DNA of 64,000 bases from Triticum aestivum (lineage: Eukaryota > Streptophyta > Magnoliopsida > Poales > Poaceae): positions 232,852,643 to 232,916,642 of the forward strand of contig NC_057795.1 in the NCBI RefSeq assembly GCF_018294505.1, given 5' to 3'. Each line of letters starts with the position of its first letter. Positions within the stretch are counted from its first letter, which is position 1. This document shows positions 32,306-44,203 of the stretch, one piece after another. A model generated the notes under the pieces. It did no database searches and had not been told where the DNA came from. It worked only from the letters and a program-made list of their open reading frames with translations. Made by a program: the position numbers and the translations under genes.

Positions 32306-32546
32306 GTTCCACTCTGTCATCACCATAAGGCTTGTTGGCTCCTTCAATCATCTACAACGATGTGGTCCAGGGTGAGGTTTTCCTCCCCGGACAGATCTTC
32401 GTATTCGGCGGTTTCGCACTGCGGGCAACTCGCTTGGCCATCAGGAGCAGATCGATAGCTACGCCCCTGGCGATCAGGTTAGGTTTGGAAGACTAAACTA
32501 CACTGCCGACATCCGCGGAGACTTTATCCTCGACGGATTCGAGCCC

Positions 32547-33753
32547 ATGACAGGTGCACCCTACAGCCACGATGAGCGTGACCTAGATCTGCCATCGGAT
32601 GGTGTTCAGGAGACCCCACCTGCAGCTGCCCTAGCTTTAGATCCAGTGCATATAGTGCCATCCGAGGACGGGAGGATGGACCCCGCCACGGAAGCCCCAC
32701 ACTTAACGGTGATAGAGCCGAACACAGATTTCACTTCCAAAGAGGTCTGTGTCATCGGACCCTCGGACTCGTCTCCGACCATAGGCTCCGAACCGCGTGT
32801 ATCCGCACCCATCCAATCTAACTGGGCGCCAATCATGGAGTTCAGCTCCACAAATATCTTCCAGTACTCTCCCTTGGGCAACATGCTAAACTCATTGAAA
32901 TCTCTCTGCTTGTCAGGAAACTCTTGGCCGAACTATGTCCGGCTTGAGTGGGAAGCGGACGGCGAAGGAATTTGTTACCCACCCACCACCCACTTACACT
33001 GTCGATGACTTAATCGACATGATTGATTTCAACTCCGGAGACATTGACGGTATGGACGACGATGCTGGGGTAGAACAGGAACCACCGCTCACAGGACGCT
33101 GGACAGCCACCTCATCATATGACATATATATGGTGGACACACCCAAAGAAAACGATGGCAAGGATCAAAAGGATGCAAGAGAGGATGATCCTCTCGAGAA
33201 GCAACCTAAGCGCTGACATCAGCGGCGCCGCTCTAAACCCCGCCATAGCAAAAACAGCGGTACCGGCACAAGAGACAATAGCACTCCGGATGATGCCGAA
33301 GACGAAAACAATCCCGCCCAGCCAAGCTTCGAGCAGGTCGGATCGGAGGACAGGCAAGCTAGCCCTAATGAACAGGTAATGGACGAAGACTCGGAGGATG
33401 ACAATTACATGCCCCTCTCCGAAGAGGAGGTGAGCCTCGGTGACGAAGAATTTACCGTCCCTGAGGATCCCATCGAGCAGGAGCGCTTCAAGCGCCAGCT
33501 TATAGCCACTGCAAAGAGCCTGAAGAAAAAACAGCAGCAGCTTCAAGCTGATCAAGATTTGCTCACGGACAGATGGACTGAGGTCCTGGCGGCCGAGGAA
33601 TATGGACTCGAGCGCCCAACCAAAAGTTACCCGAGGCGCAGGTTGTTACCTCAATTCGAGGACGAGGCACTAGAGCCTATACTACTAGCGCAAGATGCGG
33701 CTGACCGACCACCTCGTGGCCGAGACAAAGCGGCATATCAGCCCGAACACTAG
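32547..33753 (+). pseudogene. E gag, N-terminal acidic region
   Basis: Three open blocks in two frames: 32547-33008 (MTGAPYSHDERDLDLPSDG), then from 32935 the frame with PTYTVDDLIDMIDFNSGDID and SYDIYMVDTPKENDG to 33213, and after one stop (33214-33216) DEDSEDDNYMPLSEEEVSLG with a coiled, Q/K-rich helix (LKKKQQQLQADQDLLTDRW) to 33753. The YDIYMVDTPK phrase is repeated in L as YDVYMVDTPKN, showing a shared family. No enzymatic motif. A frameshift near 32985 and nonsense codons break it. Confidence 0.65.
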
Positions 33754-33923
33754 CCTGCACCCCGTCGCCAAATAAATAAAAACACGAAGGCCCGGGGCTA
33801 CACGCATGACCTGCGAGACGAATTGGAAAACAAAGCAAGACAATCAAGATCGATCTACGGATCGCGGGGGCACGCCCCACGCGCGATGATGACCGCCACG
33901 CCGGATATACTAAATACAAATTC

Positions 33924-35430
33924 GTGCAGGCCGAATACAGCAGACCAGACTCATCCGAACTGCATCGTGATGTAGCCTGGCATGGAGGCGCCGCACACCC
34001 CCTATGCTTCATTGGCGAAGTAATGGAGCATGAATTTCCAGAAGGGTTTAAACCCGTGAACATCAAACCATATGATGGGACAACACACCCCGCGGTATGG
34101 ATCGAAGATTTCCTTCTCCACATTCACATGGCCCGCGACGATGATCTACATGCCATCAAGTACCTCCCACTAAAACTCAATGGACCAGCTTGGCATTGGC
34201 TGAATAGTCTGCTGGCAAACTCCATTGGCAGTTGGGAGAACCTGGAATATGCATTCCTCGACAACTTCCAGGGCACTTAAGTGCAACCACCGGACGCTGA
34301 AGACTTAAGTCACATAACCCAACAACCCGGAGAGTTAGCCAGGAAATTCTGGACTCGGTTCTTAACTGAAAAGAACCAAATCGTCGATTGTCCGGATGTC
34401 GAAGCCCTAGCAGCCTTTAAGCATAACATCCGTGACGAGTGGCTTCCCCGACACCTTGGCCAAGAGAAGCCGAAATCCATGGCAGCCCTTACGACACTCA
34501 TGACCCGCTTTTGTGCGGGCGAGGCCAGTAGGTTGGCTTGTAGCAATAGCACATCAAGAAATCCTGGCACTTCAGACGCCAGAGATGGCAACGGCAAGCC
34601 CCAGCGCAACAGACACAAGCGTCGCAATAATGGCGATAACACCGAAGACACGGCCATCAATGCCGGATTCAGCGGCTCCAAGTCCGGTCAACGAAAAAAG
34701 CCATTTAAAAGAAACAATCCGGGCCTGTCCAGTCTAGACCGCATACTCAATCGCTCATGTCAAATCCATGGCACCCCCGATAAACCAGCCTACCACACCA
34801 ATAGAGAATGTAGGGTATTTAAACAGGCCGGCAAGCTCAATGCCGAAAACAAGGAAAAGGGGCCGCATAGTGATGACGACGAGGAGGCTCGACTACCGAA
34901 CACAGGGGGACAGAAGAAATTTCCTCCCCATGTAAAAATGGTAAATATTATATATGCCACCCATATTCTCAAGCCGGAGCGGAAGCACGCACTAAGGGAC
35001 GTCTACGCGATGGAACCAGTCTCCCCAAAGTTCAACCCATGGTCTTCCTGTCCGATCACATTTGATCGCAGGGACCATCCGACCAGTATCCGTCATGGCG
35101 GCTCAGCCGCACTGGTCCTTGACCCTATCATTGACGGATTCCACCTCACACGAGTCCTCATGGACGGTGGCAGCAGCCTGAACCTGCTTTATCAGGATAT
35201 AGTGCGCAAAATGGGCATCGATCCCTCAACGATCAAACCCACCAAAACCACCTTCAAAGGTGTCATACCAGGTGTAGAGGCCTGTTGTACAGGCTCAATC
35301 ACACTGGAAGTGGTCTTCGGATCTCCGGATAACTTCTGAAGCGAGGAGTTAATCTTTGATATTGTCCCCTTCCGTAGTGGTTATCATGCGCTGTTAGGAC
35401 GAACTGCATTGGCACGATTCAATGCGGTGC
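33924..35430 (+). pseudogene. E gag core and aspartic protease
   Basis: Single frame with stops at 34278-34280 and 35337-35339. The capsid core is visible: GFKPVNIKPYDGTTHPAVWI, LNGPAWHWLNSL, WENLEYAFLDNFQGT, LARKFWTRFLTEKNQ (Retrotrans_gag). A basic stretch and a C..H..C-type segment (CQIHGTPDKPAYHTNREC) follow. The protease has VLMDGGSSLNLLYQDIVRKM (D-G-G) and GYHALLGRTALARFN after the second stop. Coding similarity continues to about 35700 (GVITVNGNTE) and then ceases without RT. Good conservation of gag and protease against complete lack of pol suggests a non-autonomous or deleted copy. Confidence 0.82.
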
Positions 35431-35739
35431 CACACTATGCCTACCTAAAGCTCAAGATGCCCGGACCTCGCGGGGTTATAACAGTCAATGGAAATACAGA
35501 GTGCTCCCTCCGTACGGAGGAGCACACTGCGGCCCTTGTAGCAGAAGTACAGAGCAGCCTCCTTAGGTAGACCCTCAGTTCGGCAATAAAGACCCTGAGC
35601 ACCGCCAAGCGAATCCAAAGTACTCTGCAACAAGATCGTCCAGCCCATCCAGAGCTCGCCTAGCAATTTGGCCTCCGTCCTAGTCCCAGTCAACCGGTGA
35701 AATTGGTGCCGCGTGTACATAATTACGCACTTAAAATAC

Positions 35740-36890
35740 CATGGGCATGGACGGAGGCACAACTAGACCGTGGTCCACAATGCGGCTCAACCGCCCCGGA
35801 CCCGCATACCTTCATGTTTTTCTTTCTTGCAGGTTCCTCTTTTCTGGAGGCTCTTCCGATAACCTGATCATCAACCCATCACGGGATAGATACACCAAGG
35901 AAGCAAGGAGCTTTGACGTTCAAAGGGAATCCCCAGGTGGTCTCTGCTAATGATCGCTATGCCTGTTTTACATACCCACACGCAACTCGCTCTTGGTTAG
36001 GGCATGTTAAATAGCTGTATTTTCTCATTAAATTAATGTATACATACGCCTTGACGTATTATTCAAATAACAATGGAAAATAATCTGCAGCGTCATCTTA
36101 TTACTTTATTTTTTTCCTTGACTGTTTATTTATTACAAATCACACCCGTACATTCTGGTACACTCAGTTCGCCAGGGGCTTCAGTGTACCCCATAACACG
36201 GCAAGAAAGTCCGAACACTTTTAATAGTGCGGCACCCCGAACTTATAGAATTATATGCATCAACTCCAAATCATGTCTTGGGTCAATAGTTGGGTTGCCC
36301 GGCTCCTGTGCTAGCTACCCAACGTTCCGCTATATCGGCTAGGGTAGTAAATTGTGTCCCGATTCTTCCGGACAAGCACCTTAGTAGAGAAACCCGAAAA
36401 CTGACTGTCATGATGCAACAAGAGCTGGTTGCTATTCAAGAGGTTTCAAATCCTTAAAGATTTTTTCCGCTCTATGTGAGGAATTGGTCTTTGTCCGGTT
36501 TAGGCGTGTATAGCGCCCCAAGTTCGGCCTTCGAACACCAGTGGTTACGCCAAAATTTAAAATTATAGAACTTCTATGGCTAAGTGAGGGTGATAAAGCT
36601 GTATAGTCTGATTGCCTTGTTCGTTGCGCTAAACACCTCCTTAAAGGACCACAAACTTGGATAAAGAGTGTTTAGATTTACCCCAAACACCCCTATACTA
36701 GTTACATGGGGGCAGAAGCCGATGACTGGCCAACTCTCAGATTATATAAACGGCCGCACAGGAGGTAAATTTTTAAATCAACAAGCATTCGGTTGCACAA
36801 ATGAACTTGTTTCATATTACAAGATAAAATGAGTGTATTCATTCAAAGATTACATCCTTGGTACATTGCTCCGCCACCTCAGGGACGTCG
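35740..36890 (+). other. 3' spacer of E, no gene seen
   Basis: About 1.1 kb of sequence with short ORFs only (e.g. 36073-36342) without recognisable domains. It occupies the place of the Tat-type 3' spacer, but the polypurine tract and 3' LTR are missing. Confidence 0.5.
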
Positions 36891-37746
36891 GCAGTGAATG
36901 GTGAGGCGGTGGAAGGCGCGGCGCGGGGCAGCGAAGTTGACGGCAGCGACGGCTGTAGACAGCGGCGAGGCGAGCTGCGGCGGCGGCTGCTGCTGCTTTG
37001 GGAGGAGAGACCGGGGGCTCTGTTATAAAGGCCAGGGGGCGGAGGTGCTTGCGGGAGGGGGCAGGAGAGTCCGGCCTCAGCACGGAGGCCGAGGTCGGCG
37101 CGGCGGCACGCCGTGGTGCGGCTGGAGTCCGCCCCAAGCTCGGGGACGGTGGTGCTTGGCTGGGCTGCGACCTGGCTCGGTTGGCTGGGCCGGCCCGGTT
37201 CGGCGGAGGAAACTTTTTTTTATAAAACATTTTTTCTAGAGAGAGAAAAACATGCAAAAACTAATATAAATATATAACTAAAAATAAAAGAAAAAATCAC
37301 ATAATAATATGGCCTTATTAATGACCTAGTGAACATTTTTCTGGGCCTAAATGCCTAAACTAAAAACAAACTTTTTAGTACTAATAACTCCCCAAAAAAT
37401 AAATAGACTTGTAAATAAAATCAAATAAAATATTCAAAAATTCAAAATTTGATTTCCAATATTTCTTTGCTGTTTTTGAAGAAGTCCTTTTATCTTCTCT
37501 CTTTATTTTATTTATTTGCAAAAAATAGAAAATAATTTTGATTGAAACAATTTGATCCAATTTTCCAAATTTTGAAAATTCAAAAATGCATTTTTGTGAA
37601 ACCTCCAACTCTCTCAATTGGTCCTTGAGTTGCCTATGGTGTTTAGGGTCAAATTCAACTAAAACAAATGAGTGCAAAAAGCATAAATCATGGATGCATA
37701 TGAATGATCTAAAAATAACATCCAAATTGAAAATTGGGATATTACA
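36890..37746 (-). repeat. Element J: inverted LTR fragment related to the LTR of P
   Basis: On the minus strand it begins at 37746 with TGTAATATCCCAATTTTC, close to the start of the P LTR at 59248 (TGTAACATCCCAAATTTTC). As in P, an AT-rich ~500 bp is followed by a GC-rich, CGG-type stretch (36895-37200). The left limit is approximate; the remaining ~2 kb of LTR is missing. GC-rich ORFs on both strands here are composition artefacts. Confidence 0.6.
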
Positions 37747-37977
37747 TTGAGTCTCCATTATGCTATACATAACAACAAACCTATCTTGATGGATGACATG
37801 TTTCTATATCATGCATCTCATTTATTTGAGCATTGGATATTTTGTGCTAACCAACACATGCACGTATGCATCATAATGGATGATGTGTACATATACCACG
37901 CACACACAATTTTCCCTTTGCCTTTGTTTTGTGTAGGTACTCACATATACTAGTCAACCTGTCAATCCCAAGAGTTA

Positions 37978-39596
37978 ATGAAACGAGCTCTTGAGAGCAA
38001 TGATGACGTGGGATCCCACGGATTGTCCTTACCACCATTCTCTTCGCGCAACGACTGCACACATCTCTTTTTCTTGGCTCTCACACGGCTATGGGCTATT
38101 GACCACTTATCACCTTATGCCCATACTATCGTGTTCAGTCTGCATGTTATGCCTCTTTACATGATTTTGCCATGCAATTGTGACCCTTGCTTGCATCTAC
38201 CCATGATTCACCATTATGCTACTCCTATGTGTATTGGCATGCTTGGTGAAGATCCTAGTAGCTATTGCAATGATTTCTTTGTGCCCCATGCTATTCTTTA
38301 TTCTTGTGGTGGGAGAGTCATGATGGCCCATTGCTATTCATATGGCCTCTCGCCAATACATTGATGATATTTTGCTCATATCTTGCTTTCATGCTTGCGA
38401 TATGTCATGTGCATTATTCATGCCCACTATTTGCGCACATGCCATGATTACCTCTAGTATGTTGCATCTTCGCACTACTAGCTTGTTTGACTTGATCACT
38501 ATGATTGCTTTCTATGTTGCATCACCCATGTTCCATTCTCATGCTTTCTTGGGTTGATGACATATATGTTCATGCCTCTCACATGATATATCTTGATCAT
38601 TGTCTCTTCTCTTCATTAGTTGCAACCCTCATATCCACTTTTAGTGAGTGCAACCATACTATGCTTAATGATCTTGGAGACTTTGGCACTTCACTTGTGA
38701 TGCATGCTTGTTTGGTTGAGCCTATTGTATTTGGTTGTTCTCGCATCATATGCCTCCATACTATGAAATACTCCCTTGTCCTCTCTTATGATGAGCATGA
38801 TGCATACACTTGTTGGGTACCTTACCACACGAATGATAGGTTTTGCACTTTCGCTAACCTCATTTGTATTTCTGAGTGTTTCTTATGTTCTTTCGTTTTG
38901 AAGAATTCACAAGGTGGTACCATCATGAGACATATTAGTTATGTGAAGGCATACACAATGTACAACACCAACATTTGCGAGAATCTCCTATAGGTGAACT
39001 CCTTCCTTTTCAGCCATCCTCAAATACGCATATTGGATGGGTCGTTCTTTCATTGTTGTTTCCTTCTTGTTGTCCACATGCTACATATCGCGAAGGGGGG
39101 AGCGACATTGGAGATTGGCTCTATGGACCTTCACATTGCGGAGCGCTCAGACTTATTGGATGCACCTCCGGAACTCCACTCATGCCACGACATCGAGCAT
39201 TTGTACACCAACACTCCTTTGACTCACTGCACCAACACATTCATATTTGTTCATTGTGCTCCCACATGTCATGCTCGATGGACATATCATACTCACCACT
39301 AGTTTGCACCATATGCATGGATTGACACACATTATGCTTGCCTCGTTGCATCTATTTCCATGTCATCCATGATATATGAGCTTTTGCATTTTCTTAGCAA
39401 ATTTGTTGTGATATACCTCGATGGCATATTCATACATCATGATCATCTTGCTTACCATAATTTGCACGATAATATAATCACATTGAGAACCAATTACCAT
39501 GTTCATGCTTTTGATAAATCATCCCATTATGACATCATTTTGCACAATGGTCCAATTTATCACATTCAAAACACCTTTGTGCATACTACGAATTAA
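37978..39596 (+). pseudogene. K degraded pol-derived reading frames
   Basis: Several plus-strand ORFs (37978-38364, 38505-38993, 38994-39302, 39360-39596) are rich in H, C, S and Y, without a continuous domain. RT-like boxes YIDDILLIS (38357) and VVIYLDGIFIH (39411) are the only recognisable pieces. I infer a scrambled or rearranged pol remnant with repeated reuse of a short RT segment; the protein, if any, is not predictable. Confidence 0.4.
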
Positions 39597-39888
39597 TTAG
39601 ACCACATGAATGCTTTACAAATCATTCTATATCATCTTGCTAAGCTTCATGCGCCTTGTCACGAACAATCTTATTGGGTGAAGTCATAATTAGTTGATGG
39701 ACACCTTGTGTGCGCTAACCATTTTATTTCCGAGTGTCGTTTGTGTTCGCTATTTTTGCATTTATACCACTTCGGCGACACCTTGGACTACTTGGATTAC
39801 GCCATGTCTTCAACTCCATCCAACTACAAGTTCATGCATGACACTGTTTCCAGCATGATGAGGGTCATGATCCGACGTCTGATCTTTC

Positions 39889-39900
39889 CCAATGGGGGGG
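39889..39900 (+). promoter_or_regulatory. Polypurine tract of K
   Basis: CCAATGGGGGGG directly before the LTR start TGATGCGG; this defines K as plus-strand and 39901 as the LTR edge. Confidence 0.75.
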
Positions 39901-40838
39901 TGATGCGGAGCATCCTACCTTCATCCCCATGTACACTAAGACGAGACCTCGACCTCGAGCATACGCCATTGGACACAAGGTGAACTCATTCCTAAGTCCT
40001 TCTCCTTTCTATTCACGTGAGACATGGTTGCTACCTAATGCAAAGACACTGCATGTGCTCAGGAACCAAGGACTAAAGGAGGAAGAACGACCAGCTTCAA
40101 CACTTGTGCAGAGTTGTCTGCCAAGCCCGGAACTTCGGGCCACAGCCTAGAACCTCCGGCCCTCAACACTCTAGGCGACGCCTGGATGCGCCAACTCTCT
40201 GTCCAGCCCGGACCTTGCCCGGAACCTCCAGCGCCCGCAACATCTGGCCATCCCGGAACTTTCGGCCCTACTACACCGACGTTTCCTCGGACCATGCCAA
40301 CTCTTTGGATAGCCCAGACCATGCCCAGACCCTCGCCTGGAACCTCCGGCGCCCGGACCTTCCAGCCGTCCCCGAAACTTCTAGCCCTGCCTGTGTGCAG
40401 ACACTCGAGCCAAGGGCCATGTACCTGTTTTGCCCCTCACCCACTCTTTGTGGCCCTAGACTATATACTCCTCCACCTCCACCATCTTAGGGTTAGCAAA
40501 GTAGTAGCTCATTTGAGACAGAGCTTTTCTCTCCACTTGATACCTTCTCCATTGGAGTTCACAACCTCTACGGAGAAGATCGCCCAGGTGGATTCAAGAC
40601 CCCTCAAGGGAAGACCCCTGAAGACCTCCTCACGGAGAAGAACTTGCTACTTGTATCATCCTGTGTTGATCGTGGATCGTGTATCTCTTTGTGTTTCAAG
40701 GATCTAGCACATGTGTAATCGAATCTTGTTGGTTTGAGTGAATCCTCTCATGTTTCCCCTCATATTTTCCCCTCGTGTTCTTCGCGGGATCCACTCCAAT
40801 CGCGAAAGATCAGGTATCTAGGGTTCTACCCTACATCA
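39901..40838 (+). repeat. 3' LTR of K (938 bp)
   Basis: TGATGCGGAGCATCC start, CTACCCTACATCA end. A CCGGAAC(C/T)TCC-type motif is repeated several times between 40125 and 40400, causing long but meaningless ORFs on both strands. TATA-like CTATATACTCC at 40461-40471. Confidence 0.75.
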
Positions 40839-41477
40839 GTCCCCATTGGTGCCCCGTCTGCACCTACGGTGACGTCTAGATAGGTTTTTGGGAGTATCAA
40901 CCATGTATACATCATAAGTAGATATGGCAGTCCATTTGCCGGTGTTTACCAGTTGCGAAGTGGTTTCCGTAGGGCCATCCACATCTCCATCCATGTCGGT
41001 GGCCTTATCATAGTCTAACACATCGGTTATATCATCTATAATGCTGTCTAGGTGGGTGCTAGGTCGGACGTAAATTACCTGATCGTTGGCTTTAAGTCCG
41101 GTCTTGTCATAAACTAAGGTTTGAGCATCCAAAATGGGTAAGATCTGGATGCGGTCGAGCATCCCGTGTAGCTAAGATAGTTCCTCGGGATTCATAGCCT
41201 AGCTGTAGGCAGGGCTAACTCAAAGTACGCCCGACGTATAGCCTGGCACAACTTCAGCAAGGGGAGGATCCAAAGTTGATTTCAGATCTAGCACAAGAGT
41301 CGGATCCAAATCCAATTTAATGCCCGAGGTGGGGGCCGGACTAACGTCAAGGCTTGATGCCAAGACGAGATAGCCCAAAGTTGATATACTTGGTTCCTCC
41401 GGTGGGGTCGGAGAGCCTGATCCGACATCCTCGAGGGAGATCGGTTTCAGAGTCGAGCCCTTTCTGTGATAGGCCAT
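40839..41477 (-). pseudogene. L gag N-terminal region
   Basis: Two minus blocks: 41220-41477 (MAYHRKGSTLKPISLEDVGS) and 40839-41162, which includes STHLDSIIDDITDVLDYDKA and SYDVYMVDTPKN. The latter parallels TVDDLIDMIDFNSGDID and SYDIYMVDTPK in E (33000-33150), so it is the same acidic N-terminal Gag portion. The frame ends where K begins. A stop-containing gap lies between the blocks. No catalytic motif is expected here. Confidence 0.65.
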
Positions 41478-41747
41478 TAATTCGGCCGGGCATCCAGCCT
41501 GACAGGACGAGATCGTTGCAGGAATCTTTAGTGTATTCCAAGCCTCCAGAAGTCACGATCTAATTTGGGGTGTAGTTCTCGGTGAGGGCCAGATGGCTTG
41601 CCGAGTCCGCGCAGAAGATCATGCTGCTGAACACAAAAAGTCGGTCGGGGACGTATACATTCTCGTAGCTGGCGTCGTGATTAATCTACAGATGAGCCAT
41701 CGATCCTTCTGTTGATCACACAGTTGAATCCTCAATGAAAGCACTAG

Positions 41748-42087
41748 TATCGGTGTCAAAACCGATAGACCTCGAGGTAGGGGGTCCCGAGCTGTGGATC
41801 TAAGATTGGTGGCAACAGGAATAAGGGAAGCGATGTTTGCCTAGGTTCGGGCCCTCTTGATGGAGGTAAAACCCAACGTCCTTATCTTGTTTATATTGAT
41901 GATGATGTATCAAGTACAAGCTTGATCTACCTCTAGATAGTAAGTTCTGTTCTGGCCCTAGGGCTAGATGAATGTAATTGTGATTCGGTCTCTTCTATGG
42001 GCTAAACCCTTTGGCTTATATACACGCCAGGTAGGGCATCTAGGGTTGCATGGTCTGTATCCAGGGGGATCGCATGGAGGCGGTAGG
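41748..42087 (-). repeat. Truncated 5' LTR of L
   Basis: Left edge TATCGGTGTCAAAACC; inverted TATA-like CTTATATACACG near 42014. Collinear with 43690-44050 of N until about 42087, after which the sequence changes to M. Confidence 0.75.
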
Positions 42088-43689
42088 AGTTTGAGTATTG
42101 TCAGGCTATGCTATGTGCACTTTATGATACATATTTTATATAGCTTTCATAGCATGCATATATCATCGTATCATCTCTTGTGTCATCATTGCTCCTGCTT
42201 ATACATAATTACTATCTTGCTTCGACCATTACGCATCGTGGCAAAAGAAAATATCAAAAAAGAGAGGAAAACACTTTTAAGAAAAAAAAAGGAAACAAAA
42301 TGCTTGTAAGTAATAGGAATATCATCGCGCCACATTGCATCTCATATTGACATCATTGATCATCGTTGTGCGAGTTTCATCGTGAGTCATACATACATAG
42401 CATACTTGGGATAGCAAGACGATACATTTTGTCTCTCATAGCTTGTGCACAAGTATGTATCACTCCCATTTGAGCAATCATGCTACTATCTCTCTGGTAT
42501 TGCCCAACGCGAGCTTGTTCTGTGGATATCACATTTTGTTCTCATCCCTTAGTTGCACAACACCACTTATCTATTTGTGTGTGTTTCCATGCACCACTCA
42601 TTGGTATTGATCTATTTCCTGCACTTGGGATTTTGTGATTCTTTTTCAACAATCTATATATCTTGACTAACAATTTCATTAATTTTGTGACATTTATCCT
42701 CAACAAACTCCTAAATAAAATTTACTTGTGTAGGTGTGAGATTGACAAGATTTGGTACCAATTCAATACTTCCATAGTACCATATTGAGTGATCTTGATT
42801 CATCTTCAACATCAGGAAAGGTAAATTTGGTATAGTTCTTCTGACTCTTCCACCCACATTTTCTTGAGTATGATGGATAGGCCAAGCGCATCAAACCCGC
42901 TCTTCAATGAGCAAGAAGAACCAAATGACTATCTCATCAAAGTTCATCTATTCGGTGTTCAACAAGCTTGGCATAAAAAATGAAGCTTTGGGACCGCATT
43001 GAATAATTCGCCACCGACTTGCGCAATCTGAAGCAAGAAGACATGCCTTACTTGATGCCAAGCTATCCACCCAAATTGAAGAGATTCACGCCATGATGGT
43101 CAACCACACTTCTTCAACATCTTCATCGCGAAGACGGCAACACTCAGGCCACCATTCTCTGGACACATCTTCCGACACAAGTCTTCCAGGACCTCGTTCT
43201 CATCTTCGAGATGACCGCCAAGCTCATCAAGCTTCACAAAACCCATTCCCTGGCAATGGTTTGCAAGACCGCCTTCGTGAATGTGAGCGACGTCGTTGCC
43301 AAGAACAAGATGACATTAAACAAGAGCCAGCATGATGACGCCAATGCCAAGAAGAGCAAGACAGTGATGCCCTATGGCAAGAACAACAACATCATGAGGA
43401 GCAAGTGCTAGAGTCACAACGAGCCCTACGGGAAGCCACTTGTGCACAATGCAATCGATGAGTGCGTGAGAACAAAGAAGCGCTCTGACAAGAGCAACAA
43501 GATGAAGCCGCTCACCTTGAATAAATCAAAGAACGTGGGAACCAGACAAGAATCCCTCATCCCCAATGCCAAGCTAATCATGAAGAGCAACAGGTTGAAG
43601 ACACCCCTCCAAGACAAGAGCGACATCACCATCACAACCATCGATCATATTGAGGAGCAACGCTACGGCAAGCTCAAGTTCACCATGCG
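42088..43689 (+). mobile_element. Element M: 5' leader and gag start of a Gypsy-type element, interrupted by N
   Basis: AT-rich leader (42088-42870) followed by a gag-like segment from an ATG near 42870 (ATGATGGATAGGCC) to 43689. Low-complexity, K/N/S-rich plus ORFs at 43093-43335 and 43442-43786 follow. The LTR of M is absent. It may be the 5' part of a K-type element, but I cannot show that. The N insertion has candidate site ATGCG (43685-43689). Confidence 0.45.
42868..43689 (+). pseudogene. M gag-like remnant
   Basis: Starts MMDRPSASNPLFNEQEEPND near 42870. Further pieces in shifted frames are HDGQPHFFNIFIAKTATLRP-like segments and the 43093-43335 ORF with DRLRECERRRCQEQDDIKQE. High K/Q/E content and a series of frameshifts. 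The leader position and composition suggest gag. No zinc knuckle is seen because the element is cut by N. Confidence 0.4.
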
Positions 43690-44187
43690 TGTCCGTGTAA
43701 AAATAGACAAAACTCGGGGTAGGGGGTCCCAAGCTGCGGATCTCAAATCGGTGGTGACAGGAACAAGGGAGACTATGTTTACCTAGGTTTTGGCCCTCTT
43801 GATGGACGTAAAACCCTACATCTGCTCTTGTCTATATTGATGGAGATGTATCGAGTACAATCTTGATGTACCTCAAGATTGTACATTATGTTCTAACCAT
43901 AGGGCTAGGTGAATATAATTGTGATTCGGTCCCCTCTATGGGCTAAATCTTTGTCTTATATGCACGCCAGGTAGGGCATCTAGGGTTACATGGTCGGTAT
44001 TTAGGGGGACCGCGTGGAGACGGTAGGAGATGTCTTGGAGTATACGTCAAGTCTTCAGTAGATGCGGTCTTGATTGCGTCCAAGCGTGTGGCTTCCGGAG
44101 TCCAATCGATGGAGAGTGAGGCCCACTGGCCCAACCCGACGACTATGGGCAGACTCAGTTGGCACCCCTTAGTCCAGGACACCGTCA
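43690..44187 (-). repeat. 3' LTR of N (498 bp)
   Basis: Left edge TGTCCGTGTAAAAATAG, right edge AGTCCAGGACACCGTCA. Same type as the L fragment. Inverted TATA-like CTTATATGCACG near 43954. Confidence 0.85.
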
Positions 44188-44203
44188 GTAGCCCCCGAGC
44201 TGG
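44188..44203 (-). promoter_or_regulatory. Polypurine tract of N
   Basis: Minus strand reads CCAGCTCGGGGGCTAC directly before the LTR, comparable to CAGGGGCTAC before the A LTR at 443-452. Confidence 0.7.

Larger units (their letters stand above)
28702..36890 (+). mobile_element. Element E: Tat-type Gypsy, gag-protease only, carrying S in its 5' LTR
   Basis: 5' LTR split by S (28702-29086 and 32203-32286, 469 bp when rejoined). Gag region 32547-35100, protease about 35100-35430, then no RT, RNase H or integrase: after about 35700 the sequence passes into a 3' spacer. No 3' LTR is found; the spacer meets an unrelated inverted LTR fragment (J) near 36890. Upstream target-site candidate GCGGG at 28697-28701 cannot be confirmed without the 3' end. 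It inserted into the gag of D. Confidence 0.75.
37747..40838 (+). mobile_element. Element K: 3' part of a decayed Gypsy retrotransposon
   Basis: Interior 37747-39900 followed by a polypurine tract and 3' LTR. Reading frames are heavily degraded; one segment (39360-39470) translates to FLSKFVVIYLDGIFIHHDHL, a corrupted form of the RT box region '[13 protein letters not shown]'. Another at 38350 reads YIDDILLIS. The 5' part is missing and the junction at 37746/37747 is with J. The right end abuts the gag of L, into which K probably inserted. Confidence 0.65.
40839..42087 (-). mobile_element. Element L: minus Tat-type Gypsy, 5' end only
   Basis: A gag N-terminal fragment (40839-41477) followed by the inverted 5' LTR (41748-42087), which is truncated on its right. 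Interrupted on the left by K. The post-LTR segment reads TAGTGCTTTCATTGAGGATT on the minus strand, matching E. Confidence 0.7.

Noticed and set aside
35503..35526. CTCCCTCCGT palindrome resembling the end of a Stowaway-type MITE
   Set aside because: Single occurrence inside protease-linked coding sequence, with no partner end or TA duplication. A similar CCCTCCATG at 62986 also has no partner.
36850..37257. GC-rich ORFs on both strands, proline/alanine/arginine-rich
   Set aside because: They lie in the CGG-rich part of an LTR fragment; the parallel part of the P LTR (59821-60222) gives the same kind of spurious ORFs.
40104..40707. Overlapping 128- and 197-codon ORFs in the K LTR
   Set aside because: They arise from a repeated CCGGAACCTCC-type motif; no domain, and located in an LTR.
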